Positions 16,780 to 27,069 of a DNA stretch of 64,000 nt are shown here, piece by piece. How positions within the stretch are numbered: position 1 is the stretch's first letter; every line of letters starts with the position of its first letter. Below the pieces are notes generated by a model, which was not told where the DNA came from, ran no database searches, and saw only the letters and a list, made by a program, of their open reading frames with translations. The position numbers and the translations under genes are program-made. This DNA comes from Halomonas sp. I5-271120 (GTDB taxonomy: Bacteria > Pseudomonadota > Gammaproteobacteria > Pseudomonadales > Halomonadaceae). The stretch covers positions 3,224,001-3,288,000 of the forward strand of contig NZ_CP130701.1 in assembly GCF_030553075.1 (NCBI RefSeq), read 5' to 3'.

Positions 16780-17940
16780 CTAGAGCCGACCGGCGCGGTT
16801 GAGTACCGGGTTGGCGTATTGCGCAAGCCACCAGTCACGTAGGTGAGTGGGGACCTCTGCAAGCCGGGCATGGAAGCGCTGTCGGTCCATGTCGGTGACC
16901 TCGGTAAGGTCGACGAGGTCCGGCGCCAGGCCGCTGGCTTCGAGCGCCAGTTGGTGACTCGGGAAGAGATGATAGCCCTTCATCACCTGCTGATCGATCT
17001 CCTGGGCAACTGTTTCGGGGCTGTCGAAATCCGCCGCCAGTGGCGTACCGAAGGTCAGCTTGATTCGTCCCTTGGCGCCGGTGATCCCGGCGACGATAGA
17101 GCGAATGTCCTCGAATTCGATCTTCTGGTAAGCGCCCTCGGTATGCATGGCATAGAGCTCACGGGCCTTCTGCAGGTCGCAGGGGTCATATTCGTAGCTG
17201 ATCGACACCGGCACCATGTGCAGCTCGCGGATGATATCGCCAAGCTTTGCCTGCTTGTTGGCCTGGCGCCCTGACATGGTCAGCATCTTGATAATCGCCG
17301 GGTCGGCGCGGTCGATGCCGTCTTTGGCGCGGCCTTCGCGCTGTGCCATCCAGATCGAATGGTTATCCTCGCCAATCGAGTGGCGGATATAGCCTGACAG
17401 TAGCTGATAAGCCGCCAGCATGGCGCGCTTGCCCTTGGCTGAGCGCGGCACGATGAAGCTCTTGTTGAGGCGCATCAGATCCGACACATAGGGCTTCTGC
17501 AGCAGGTTGTCACCGATGGCGATGCGCACCGTGCTGCGGCCAGCCTGATAGAGCGCGTAGTTGACGAAGGCCGGGTCGAGGGCGATATCGCGATGATTGC
17601 CGATAAACAGATAGGCCTGGTCATGCTCCAGACGATCGAGGCCTTCCACCTCGAAAGTGTCGGTCGTGGTACGGATCATGCGCTGCATGTAGCTGGCGAT
17701 GCGCATCTGGAAGTCATAAACGCTATTCACCCCGCGCATCTCGCGGCGGATGGCGAAGCTGGCGATGGTACGCGCCAAGCGTGGCGTTAGCCGAGCGAGC
17801 CTTGGCAGCTTGAACTGGGTCAGGGCATCGAGCAGCTCGGCATTATTGGCCAGCCGTACGATGACCTCGGCCACCTCATTGTCCTGGTAGGGGCGAATAT
17901 CGGCAAAGGGGTCGTTTGTTGTGGCGGAATCTGTGGTCAC
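16780..17940 (-). CDS. PlsC-like glycerolipid acyltransferase family protein
   Basis: 386 residues with an acyltransferase core: FIGNHRDIALDPAF resembles the NHxxxxD motif, but the acidic residues fall at +2 and +6 after the His rather than +5, so it belongs to a divergent branch. VPRSAKGKRAM and the later IWMAQREGRAKDG match the substrate-phosphate motifs of 1-acyl-glycerol-3-phosphate acyltransferases. The N-terminal 90 residues are extra and there is no clear signal peptide. The likely role is in membrane lipid synthesis or remodelling; the exact acceptor is unknown. The gene stands between the CDF transporter and rdgC, all on the minus strand. Confidence 0.82.
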   Translation of the reverse strand: MTTDSATTNDPFADIRPYQDNEVAEVIVRLANNAELLDALTQFKLPRLARLTPRLARTIASFAIRREMRGVNSVYDFQMRIASYMQRMIRTTTDTFEVEGLDRLEHDQAYLFIGNHRDIALDPAFVNYALYQAGRSTVRIAIGDNLLQKPYVSDLMRLNKSFIVPRSAKGKRAMLAAYQLLSGYIRHSIGEDNHSIWMAQREGRAKDGIDRADPAIIKMLTMSGRQANKQAKLGDIIRELHMVPVSISYEYDPCDLQKARELYAMHTEGAYQKIEFEDIRSIVAGITGAKGRIKLTFGTPLAADFDSPETVAQEIDQQVMKGYHLFPSHQLALEASGLAPDLVDLTEVTDMDRQRFHARLAEVPTHLRDWWLAQYANPVLNRAGRL

Positions 17941-17989
17941 GATGAAGAAGTCACGAGGTTGAAGACGAAAAAGAGGTAAATGGCGCGGA

Positions 17990-18913
17990 TCATGGGCTGG
18001 GCGCAGCAGAGGCTTCGCCGTCCAACCAGCCGATCAGCCGTTCCACGACTTCGGCCAGGGTCTGCGCCATCAGCACGAAGTCGGCCTCCATGCGAAGTAT
18101 GGCGTCATCGCCGTCATTGGCTTGGCTGGCCTCATCAAGCAGCGCGTCGGAAAAACGCAGAGACTTGAGGGCGAGGTCGTCGTGCAGGACCATGGATAGC
18201 TGTCCTTCGACCTCGAGTGCCAGCTTGTGGGCTTGGCGTCCGCCTTCGAGCAGGGTCTGGATCTCTTCGCTGTCCAGATCCACGGCCCGGGCGCGCAGCA
18301 CGCCATCATCTCCCTGAGCCTTGAGCTCGACCTGGTCGCCGAGTAAAAGGCCGGTCGGGCGACTGTCCGCTTCCTTGAGCCATGCGGTCATGGCGCGAAT
18401 CGGCAAGGCCTGGGTCGCAAGCGGAGTCACCTTGAGGCTGCCCAGCGTCTGGCGCAGCAGGTCGAGAATTTCCTCGGCGCGGGCACGGCTGCTGGCGTTG
18501 ACGGCGATCAGGTCGCGGCGAGTGTCCCACCACAGGTCGACCTTCTGACTCTTGATGAAGGCGCGCGGCAGCAGTTCTTCGTAGACCTGTTCCTTGATCG
18601 CCTGCTTTTCCTTGCGTGGCAGCGGACGGCCTTCGGCGGCCTCCCGGTCGGCGCAGCGCTCCTCGACTTCCTCACGCACCACGCTTGCCGGCAGCACGCG
18701 CTCCTGACGTAGTGCCGACAGCAGGCGGTGCCCCTGGATCTCATGGAGGTGGCGTTCACTGCCACGGCCGCCCGGCGTCCGCCAGCCCAGCCGCGTGGCT
18801 TCGCTACCGCCCAGCGGGCGGAAGGCTTGTTCGGCGAGCTGGTCGTCCAGGTCGTCGTGGGCGATCTGCGGGGCGTCATGCAGGCGATAGAGATGCAGGT
18901 GCTTAAACCACAT
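17990..18913 (-). CDS. rdgC: Recombination-associated protein RdgC
   Basis: A DNA-binding ring protein that limits RecA activity at recombination and replication forks. The start at 18913 gives MWFKHLHLYRL, the conserved RdgC N-terminus, and 307 residues, the family length; an upstream ATG at 18952 would add 13 residues not found in RdgC. Other family segments are visible: PLGGSEATRLGW, LLPRAFIKSQKVDLWWD and SLRFSDALLDEA. It is monocistronic or shares a transcript with lpxH upstream (115-base gap). Confidence 0.95.
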   Translation of the reverse strand: MWFKHLHLYRLHDAPQIAHDDLDDQLAEQAFRPLGGSEATRLGWRTPGGRGSERHLHEIQGHRLLSALRQERVLPASVVREEVEERCADREAAEGRPLPRKEKQAIKEQVYEELLPRAFIKSQKVDLWWDTRRDLIAVNASSRARAEEILDLLRQTLGSLKVTPLATQALPIRAMTAWLKEADSRPTGLLLGDQVELKAQGDDGVLRARAVDLDSEEIQTLLEGGRQAHKLALEVEGQLSMVLHDDLALKSLRFSDALLDEASQANDGDDAILRMEADFVLMAQTLAEVVERLIGWLDGEASAAPSP

Positions 18914-19027
18914 GGCAAGTCTCTGACAAAAAAGGAGCAACATTATGGCCAAAGGGGCCTTCGGGTGCCAGCGCTGGGCCGGCGGCGCGCATTTTGTTCT
19001 GGCGCATGCGCGCCTTCTGGCCAGGCC

Positions 19028-19804
19028 TCAAGTGCTGGGCGGTGCGTCAAGCGGGAAGTCGCGCAGCTCGGGAGCTTTTCCGGCTTCGAGGCGAATATCC
19101 CAGCCTTGATCGGGCTGCCAGTCGCCCAGCACGATGCGTATGGCAGGCCGGTCATTGAGCGTGAGGTCATGGATGGCCGGGCGGTGCGTATGGCCGTGAA
19201 TCAGCAGGGCCACGCCATGTGCCTTCATGGCCTTGACCACCTCATCGGGTGTGACATCCATGATGTCCTCGGCCTTGTTGGAGTTGGCATCGCCAGACTG
19301 CTCGCGGATCTGCTTGGCCAGCGCCAGGCGCTCAGGGATAGACATCGCCAGAATCTGCGCCTGCCACTGAGGATCGCGGGCCTGGGCACGAAACGCCATG
19401 TAGGCCTCGTCACGGGTACACAGGCTGTCGCCGTGCATCAGCAGGAGCGGCTCGCCGCCGTTGTCGAGCTTGGTGGGGTCATCGAGCAGGGTGGCGCCAC
19501 AGGCATCGGCAAAGCGCTTGCCGATCAGGAAATCGCGGTTGCCATGCATCAAATAGACCGCCGTGCCGGCACTGCTCAGGCTGTTCAGCGCATTGGCGAC
19601 ACGCTGGACCAGGCCAGCGTTGCCGCTGGGTTCGGCCTCTGGCAAGTCGAGGATGTCATCGCCGACCCAGGCCTCGAAGAAATCGCCGAGGATATACAGA
19701 GCATCCGCCTTACTGGCCGTTTGCTCCAGGTAGGTGAAGAAGCCGTCGGTGATCTCGGGGGCACCCGGGTGCAGGTGCAGGTCGGAAATCAGCAGAGTCG
19801 TCAT
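19028..19804 (-). CDS. lpxH: UDP-2,3-diacylglucosamine diphosphatase LpxH
   Basis: Makes lipid X from UDP-2,3-diacylglucosamine in lipid A synthesis, at the inner face of the membrane. It has the calcineurin-like metallophosphatase motifs in order: SDLHLHPG, GDFFEAWVGDD, HGNRDFLIG, MHGDSLCTRD and HGHTHRP, giving the two-manganese site. The length (258) is slightly over the usual 240. The gene lies downstream of ppiB, as in many gammaproteobacteria, but a strong hairpin separates them. Confidence 0.96.
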   Translation of the reverse strand: MTTLLISDLHLHPGAPEITDGFFTYLEQTASKADALYILGDFFEAWVGDDILDLPEAEPSGNAGLVQRVANALNSLSSAGTAVYLMHGNRDFLIGKRFADACGATLLDDPTKLDNGGEPLLLMHGDSLCTRDEAYMAFRAQARDPQWQAQILAMSIPERLALAKQIREQSGDANSNKAEDIMDVTPDEVVKAMKAHGVALLIHGHTHRPAIHDLTLNDRPAIRIVLGDWQPDQGWDIRLEAGKAPELRDFPLDAPPST

Positions 19805-19926
19805 GGCGAGCCTGTTTTTTTAGATGCAGTTCGTTTTGGTGCCGCTGGTGAATGCTCAGCCGGCTTGGCGCCACCGTCGGGCACTTTTTACCATCGAGTA
19901 TAATTCACCACCTGACAATATAACGA

Positions 19927-19954
19927 GACACGCCCGCGCGAAGGCGGGCGTGTC
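19927..19954 (-). terminator. Rho-independent-like terminator after ppiB
   Basis: A perfect 11-bp GC-rich stem (GACACGCCCGC with its complement) and a 6-base loop start 15 bases after the ppiB stop on the minus strand. The downstream strand continues TCGTTATATTG, moderately T-rich. This separates ppiB from lpxH. Confidence 0.75.
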
Positions 19955-19968
19955 CGTAGGAGCAGTTC

Positions 19969-20481
19969 TCAGGCGTCGTCTTGAGCGTCATCCTTGAGGT
20001 AGGCGCGCTGGATCACCACGTCGTCGGCGGGTACGTCGGCGTGCATGCCGCGGCGACTGGTCGGCACGGCGCGGATCTTGTCGACCACGTCCATACCATC
20101 GACCACCCGGCCAAACACGCAGTAGCCCCAGCCCTGCAGGTTCTTGCCGCTGTGATCGAGGAAGTCGTTGTCGGCGATGTTGATGAAGAATTGGGCGGTG
20201 GCCGAATGCGGGTCCTGGGTGCGGGCCATGGCCAGGGTGCCCTTGCGATTCTTCAGGCCGTTGTCGGCTTCGTTCTCGATCGGCTCACGGGTCGGCTTCT
20301 GGTTGAAGTCGGTGTCGAAACCACCGCCTTGAACCATGAAACCGTCGATGACGCGATGGAAGAGAGTGTCGTCATAGTGGCCGTCGGTCACGTACTGCTG
20401 GAAATTCGCGGCGGTCTTGGGCGCCTTGTCGAAATCCAGCTCGATGGTGATGTCGCCGTAATTGGTCTGGAGAACAATCAT
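19969..20481 (-). CDS. ppiB: Peptidyl-prolyl cis-trans isomerase B (cyclophilin)
   Basis: A cytoplasmic cyclophilin that speeds prolyl isomerisation. 170 residues without a signal peptide. Family motifs: [16 protein letters not shown] (active-site Arg and Phe), [17 protein letters not shown] and [16 protein letters not shown]. It begins [16 protein letters not shown], as in other PpiB proteins. It is divergent from glnS with 177 bases between them, enough for two promoters. Confidence 0.96.
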   Translation of the reverse strand: MIVLQTNYGDITIELDFDKAPKTAANFQQYVTDGHYDDTLFHRVIDGFMVQGGGFDTDFNQKPTREPIENEADNGLKNRKGTLAMARTQDPHSATAQFFINIADNDFLDHSGKNLQGWGYCVFGRVVDGMDVVDKIRAVPTSRRGMHADVPADDVVIQRAYLKDDAQDDA

Positions 20482-20511
20482 GTCAGTTTCCCGGAAGTCT
20501 TGGTGGGCGCC

Positions 20512-20542
20512 TTGGCGTTGCGCATCTGCGTCGCGCTATAAT
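20512..20542 (+). promoter_or_regulatory. Candidate sigma-70 promoter of glnS
   Basis: A perfect TATAAT box at 20537-20542 lies 117 bases before the glnS start. The best -35 candidate is TTGGCG at 20512, with a long 19-base spacer, so the -10 box is the main support. Confidence 0.5.
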
Positions 20543-20658
20543 AGCTGTTTTGCATCGACGCGCGAAGTCGGCATCCGCCATCCGTCCAAGTCGGTTTGGA
20601 TGGGTGAGAGGGCCGGTCAGTCGCCAGCGTACTCCATCAAGAGGTTCCCAGACGCCCC

Positions 20659-22338
<1,680 letters not shown>

Positions 22339-22339
22339 T

Positions 22340-23725
22340 ATGCAGATTTACAACACCCTGACGCGCCGCAAGGAACCGCTCTCGCCGATCGAGCCCGGCA
22401 AGCTTGGCATGTACGTCTGCGGTATCACCGTCTATGACTACTGCCACATCGGGCATGCCCGGGTGATGGTGGCCTTCGATGTCATCACCCGCTATCTGCG
22501 TTCGCGGGGCTATGACGTCAACTACGTGCGCAATATCACCGATATTGACGACAAGATCCTCAAGCGTGCCGAAGAAAATGGCGAAGCGATCGGCGCGCTG
22601 ACCGAGCGCATGATTGCCGCCATGCACGAGGACGAGAACCGTCTCAAGGTCCTGCGCCCGGATCACGAGCCCCGCGCCACTCGCCACATCGATGACATCG
22701 TTGCGATGATCGAGACCCTCATCGACAAGGGCTATGCCTACGCAGCCGACAATGGCGATGTCTACTACCGTGTTCGCAAGTTTGCCGAGTACGGCAAGCT
22801 CAATAACCGCGACCCGGACGAGATGCGCTCCGGTGCGCGCATCGATGTCGGCGAGCACAAGGAAGACCCGCTGGACTTCGTGCTGTGGAAGGCCGCCAAA
22901 CCGGGCGAGGCCAGCTGGCCCTCGCCCTGGGGCGAAGGCCGTCCCGGCTGGCATATCGAATGCTCGGCGATGTCGACCTGCTGCTTGGGTAACACCTTCG
23001 ATATCCATGGCGGTGGGCCGGACCTTACCTTCCCCCACCACGAGAATGAGATCGCCCAGAGCGAAGCGGCCACCGGTTCACGCTACGTGAACACCTGGAT
23101 GCACGCCGGTGCGGTGCGCGTCGACAGTGAGAAGATGTCCAAGTCGCTGGGCAACTTCTTTACTATCCGCGAGGTGCTCGAGGTTCACGACCCGGAAGTG
23201 GTGCGCTACTTGCTGGTGGCGAGCCACTATCGCAGCCCGATCAACTATGCGCCGGATGCCCTCGATGATGCTCGTCGCTCGCTGGAGCGTTTCTACAACG
23301 CCCTGAACGGCGTCGAGGCGGTCGAAGGTCAGGTGGAGGCACGCTTCGACGAGCGCTTCACTGCGGCCATGGATGATGATTTCAACACCCCCGAGGCCCT
23401 GGCGGCGCTCTTCGACCTGGCCCGTGAGCTGAACGTGGCCAAGAAGGAGGCCCCCGAGACTGCCCCGGCGCTGGCCTTCGAGCTGAAGCGCCTGGGCGAG
23501 GTGCTGGGGCTCTTCGATCAGGACCCGGCGGCCTTCCTTCAGGCGGGCGCCACGGCGCTTGCCATCGGCGAAGACGAGATCGAGGCGCGTATTGCGGCGC
23601 GCGCCGCGGCCAAGAAGGCCAGGGACTTCGCCGAGGCTGATCGCATCCGCGAGGAACTCTCGGCGCTGGGTATCACCCTCAAGGATTCCCGCGAGGGCAC
23701 CACCTGGGTCGTTGATCGCGACTGA
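22340..23725 (+). CDS. cysS: Cysteinyl-tRNA synthetase
   Basis: Charges tRNA-Cys. 461 residues, the normal size. Zinc-site Cys and HIGH motif are in [18 protein letters not shown] (about residues 26-43); the second half of the zinc site is in WHIECSAM with [15 protein letters not shown]; the KMSKS loop is [10 protein letters not shown] (about 265-275). The gene directly follows glnS and converges on the DUF1853 gene with only 24 bases between stops. Confidence 0.98.
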   Translation: MQIYNTLTRRKEPLSPIEPGKLGMYVCGITVYDYCHIGHARVMVAFDVITRYLRSRGYDVNYVRNITDIDDKILKRAEENGEAIGALTERMIAAMHEDENRLKVLRPDHEPRATRHIDDIVAMIETLIDKGYAYAADNGDVYYRVRKFAEYGKLNNRDPDEMRSGARIDVGEHKEDPLDFVLWKAAKPGEASWPSPWGEGRPGWHIECSAMSTCCLGNTFDIHGGGPDLTFPHHENEIAQSEAATGSRYVNTWMHAGAVRVDSEKMSKSLGNFFTIREVLEVHDPEVVRYLLVASHYRSPINYAPDALDDARRSLERFYNALNGVEAVEGQVEARFDERFTAAMDDDFNTPEALAALFDLARELNVAKKEAPETAPALAFELKRLGEVLGLFDQDPAAFLQAGATALAIGEDEIEARIAARAAAKKARDFAEADRIREELSALGITLKDSREGTTWVVDRD

Positions 23726-23749
23726 GGCGGTGTCTGGCCGTCGCCTGCC

Positions 23750-24823
23750 TCAGCGGGTGAAGTCCACCGGGGCGGGCGGCAGCGGCAGCTTGCGCGGCCA
23801 GTCGTCGCCGACGATGAATAGCCGGTGCCAGATGTCGTCCTCACCCTTGAGCACCAGGGGCAGAGGTGCTGCGCCGGTGCTGAAGCGCGTCGCCAGATAG
23901 GCCTCGACTTCCTCGAGCGGTCTGAGCCGCTCGGGGAGCGGTGGGGCCAGCCAATGAGGCTTGTGCAGCCAGGCCCCTTGGGTGTCAGCGACCAGCTCGG
24001 CGCGAAAGGCCGGCCAGTCGTGCCAGGTGAGCCACTGGCCGCGCAGGTGCTCGGCGGTGGCTTCGACAGGCGAGGGCAACGGCCTTTTTGCCGGGTCGCG
24101 CTGCCAGGGGTAGAAGAGCACGCCGGGCATTGCCATGCGCTGATCCAGGCTTCTTTTGCCATCCTCTGGGGCAGTGGGCCTGCTCTGCATACCTCCAGTG
24201 AATTCGCTGACGGCGAGGCGCGCTTCCGGGGTGTCGATCAGCGGCAGCTGATGGTGGAAGAGATGGCTTCGCTTGCCGGCCAGGCTATCCGCGCAGCCAG
24301 GCCCCACCCAGCGCGCCTGGTCAGTGGCGTCGCCGGGGCCCTCGGTGAGGCCCAGGTAGAACTTGATCGCGACTTCCAGGTGAATGGGCAAATCGCTCGG
24401 GCGGTGCTCCTGCCGCTGGTGTTCCTGCAAGGGTGACAGTCGCCGACGGTTCGTTTGCTGATAGACCATGTCCAGCTCACCCAAGGTGCGTCGTTCGCGC
24501 ATCACCGGCAGGTTGTGGGCCAGCAGCCGTGTATTGGGTGAGCTCTCGAGCAGGAATTGCCAGAGCCGCTCGTGATAGTGCCCCAAGCGCGCATTCATGG
24601 CGCCGCCTACCCAGTCTTCCAGTGCCTGGGGAGCGGCTTCCAGCCGATCCAGGTAGTCTCGCCAGCCCCCATTCGCAAGCCCCAGTTCATCAAGCCTCGG
24701 CCGGCCAGGGCAGGGCATGCTCAGCAAGTCCGGGGCGAGGCACAGCCAGCCAAGGTCACGCACCAGCGGGTGGCGCCAGGTGTCCAGCATGCCGTCGGGA
24801 TTCGTTACTCTGTCGTCGTCCAT
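23750..24823 (-). CDS. DUF1853 family protein
   Basis: A 357-residue cytoplasmic protein of unknown function. Features shared with the DUF1853 family: LGHYHERLWQFLLESSPN, RTLGELDMVY, HLEVAIKFYLGL, WVGPGCADSL and HHQLPLIDTPEA. The spaced acidic and lysine residues (GELD, then E-x-A-x-K) look like a PD-(D/E)xK nuclease core; this is my inference. The start at 24823 is used because GAGGAATCG directly precedes the ATG; a start at 24886 would add 21 residues without a ribosome site. It diverges from osmF, with the two control regions overlapping. Confidence 0.8.
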   Translation of the reverse strand: MDDDRVTNPDGMLDTWRHPLVRDLGWLCLAPDLLSMPCPGRPRLDELGLANGGWRDYLDRLEAAPQALEDWVGGAMNARLGHYHERLWQFLLESSPNTRLLAHNLPVMRERRTLGELDMVYQQTNRRRLSPLQEHQRQEHRPSDLPIHLEVAIKFYLGLTEGPGDATDQARWVGPGCADSLAGKRSHLFHHQLPLIDTPEARLAVSEFTGGMQSRPTAPEDGKRSLDQRMAMPGVLFYPWQRDPAKRPLPSPVEATAEHLRGQWLTWHDWPAFRAELVADTQGAWLHKPHWLAPPLPERLRPLEEVEAYLATRFSTGAAPLPLVLKGEDDIWHRLFIVGDDWPRKLPLPPAPVDFTR

Positions 24824-24879
24824 CGATTCCTCAAGCCAGGACAGGCGTTTAACGTTGACGTCCTGCCAGACTATCCATC

Positions 24880-24908
24880 CTGACATTGTAACGTCAGTTC
24901 CTTATACT
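24880..24908 (+). promoter_or_regulatory. Sigma-70-type promoter of the osmF-yehYXW operon with overlapping dyad
   Basis: CTGACA at 24880-24885 and TATACT at 24903-24908 are separated by exactly 17 bases, close to consensus, 35 bases before the start codon. An imperfect inverted repeat (TGACATT then AACGTCA, 24881-24896) overlaps the -35 box and could bind a repressor. Confidence 0.65.
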
Positions 24909-24943
24909 GCCTGAATACTTGGCATACCACTGGGGTAAGTGCG

Positions 24944-25852
24944 ATGAAGCGGACATTGACATGGATAGCAGCATTGGCAACCAGTGCTATGGTCGGGCAG
25001 GCACAGGCTGCCGCCCCGGTGGTGGTTTCCTCGAAGATTGACACCGAGGGCTCGGTGCTCGGGGAACTGATCATGCAGTCGCTGGAAGCCGGCGGCATCG
25101 ACACTGAAAACCGCCTGCAGCTGGGGGGCACCAGCATCGTGCGCCAGGCGATCATCGCCGGCGAGATCGATATCTACCCCGAGTACACCGGTAACGGTGC
25201 CTTCTTCTTCGACATGGCGGACAGCCCGGTGTGGAAGAATGCCGCCGAGGCTCATGCCAAGGTCAGTGAGCTGGATCGCGAGGCCAACGGCTTGGTGTGG
25301 CTTACCCCGGCCGAGGCCAATAATACCTGGGCGATGAGCGTGCGCGGTGACCTGGCCCGGGAGCATGGCCTCGAGTCCCTTGAGGACCTATCGACGTATC
25401 TTGCGCAAGGAGGTGAGTTCAAGTTCGCCGCCAGCGCTGAATTCGTCGAATCGGAAGCGGCCTTGCCGGCATTCGAGCAAGCCTATGGCTTCGAACTCGA
25501 CTCTGACCAGCTGGTGGTGCTCTCCGGCGGTAACACCGCCGCCACCCTACGCGCCGCTGCACTGCAAACCAATGGCGTCAACGCCGCCATGGCCTACGGC
25601 ACCGATGGCGGACTGAATGCGCTGGACCTGCGCGTGCTCAAGGACACCCTGGAAGTGCAGCCGGTCTATCAGCCGGCCCCGGTGGTGCGCCAAGCGGTGC
25701 TCGACGCCTATCCGCAGATTCCCGAACTGCTCTCGCCGGTGTTCGAGGCACTGGACCTCGAGACGCTCCAGCGTCTGAACGGTGAAGTCGCCGTCAACGG
25801 TGCCGACCCGGCCAAGGTCGCGGCGACCTTCCTCGACCAGCTCGAGCAATAA
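24944..25852 (+). CDS. osmF: Osmoprotectant-type ABC transporter substrate-binding protein (OsmF/YehZ-like)
   Basis: A periplasmic binding protein for a quaternary amine such as glycine betaine or choline. The signal peptide is MKRTLTWIAALATSAMVGQAQA. The mature protein has OpuAC-type motifs: VVSSKIDTEGSVLGELI, LGGTSIVRQAIIAGEIDIYPEYTG and NNTWAMSVRGDLA. Its 302 residues match OsmF (about 305). It is the first gene of a four-gene set in the order binding protein, long permease, ATPase, short permease, the same as E. coli yehZYXW. The exact ligand is not certain; Yeh-type systems bind betaine weakly. Confidence 0.92.
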   Translation: MKRTLTWIAALATSAMVGQAQAAAPVVVSSKIDTEGSVLGELIMQSLEAGGIDTENRLQLGGTSIVRQAIIAGEIDIYPEYTGNGAFFFDMADSPVWKNAAEAHAKVSELDREANGLVWLTPAEANNTWAMSVRGDLAREHGLESLEDLSTYLAQGGEFKFAASAEFVESEAALPAFEQAYGFELDSDQLVVLSGGNTAATLRAAALQTNGVNAAMAYGTDGGLNALDLRVLKDTLEVQPVYQPAPVVRQAVLDAYPQIPELLSPVFEALDLETLQRLNGEVAVNGADPAKVAATFLDQLEQ

Positions 25853-25878
25853 GCATTTCCGGGCGGGCTCTCGCAAGC

Positions 25879-27069
25879 GTGTCACCTTCCTCGTCACTTT
25901 CACAGCGGCGCTCGGCGTCCCCTAACCGGGTGCTGTTGGCCCTGATGCCGGCAGCGCTTGCGGCGCTGACGCTTCTGGATATCGCCAGCGTTCAGCCCAA
26001 TCGCATCGTGCCGGGGCAGGGCATGGATCTATGGGCGATGCTGGGTCCCGCCGGGGTGCTCCTGACGCTACTCCCGTTGGGGATTGTCGGCCTGGCCTGG
26101 CGGGCCACGACGCTCCGGTTGCGCTGGGCCCTATGCCTGGTCGTGCTTGCCATGCTCGCTCTGCCCGTTGGGCTGGCAGGTTTCTGTCGTGTTTTTATCG
26201 ACCCCAGTGCCCCCTACGCCCGAGCGGGGTTGGCGGCGGGGTTCTGGGTGCTGCTGTTCGTGTTCATGCTGGCGCTGATCGAGCTCAAGGGGAGTCTGCG
26301 GCTGCCGCGTGGCAGTTGGTGGGGGCTCGGCGCGCTGATGCTCGGGGCCTGGGCCTTGTCGCTTGCCAGCGGGGTGTTGGATAAGCTGGCCCTGATGCAG
26401 GAGTACCTGGGTCGCAGCGACAAGTTTGTCGAAGCGCTTGTTTACCACAGTCTGTTGGTCGCCTCGGCGGTAGGGCTGAGCCTGATAATGGGGTTTGCCC
26501 TGGCACTGGCCATGCGCCGCTGGCCGCGGCTCGAGCGCAGCATCAATGGGCTTCTGAGCCTGATTCAGACCATTCCCAGCCTGGCCCTGTTCGGTTTGTT
26601 GCTGGCGCCACTGGCCTGGCTCGCCGATCGCTATGACTGGCTGGCGGCACTCGGCGTGCAGGGCATCGGCGCGGCACCGGCGCTGATCGCCCTGGTGGGT
26701 TACAGCCTGCTGCCGATGACCCGCAATACCTTCGTGGCGCTGGGTGATGTCGATCCCGGGGTTATCGAATCGGCCCGGGGCATGGGCATGAGCCCCAGCC
26801 AGATATTCCTCCAGGTGCGCTTGCCGCTGGCACTGCCGGTAATGATCGAGGGCGTGCGCATTACCAGCATTCAGGCGATTGGCCTGGCGGCGGTGGCCGC
26901 GCTGATTGGTGCCGGCGGGCTCGGCACCTTCGTCTTTCAGGGGCTGGGGCAGGCCGCCATGGATCTGGTGCTGCTAGGTGCCTTGCCGATCATCGCCATG
27001 GCGGTGATCGTCGATGGCCTGCTGACCGCCCTGGCCGGAGCGCTGCGACAAGGAGTTCGTCATGACTGA
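25879..27069 (+). CDS. yehY: ABC transporter permease, YehY-like
   Basis: An inner-membrane permease of 396 residues. The N-terminal half has four or five helices that do not belong to the transport core, as in YehY (385 residues); the C-terminal half is the binding-protein-dependent permease domain, with the ATPase-contact motif ESARGMGMSPSQIFLQVRLPLA. A GTG start at 25879 is used although its ribosome site is weak; an ATG at 25945 is possible. The stop overlaps the ATPase gene start by 8 bases, showing translational coupling. Confidence 0.9.
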   Translation: MSPSSSLSQRRSASPNRVLLALMPAALAALTLLDIASVQPNRIVPGQGMDLWAMLGPAGVLLTLLPLGIVGLAWRATTLRLRWALCLVVLAMLALPVGLAGFCRVFIDPSAPYARAGLAAGFWVLLFVFMLALIELKGSLRLPRGSWWGLGALMLGAWALSLASGVLDKLALMQEYLGRSDKFVEALVYHSLLVASAVGLSLIMGFALALAMRRWPRLERSINGLLSLIQTIPSLALFGLLLAPLAWLADRYDWLAALGVQGIGAAPALIALVGYSLLPMTRNTFVALGDVDPGVIESARGMGMSPSQIFLQVRLPLALPVMIEGVRITSIQAIGLAAVAALIGAGGLGTFVFQGLGQAAMDLVLLGALPIIAMAVIVDGLLTALAGALRQGVRHD

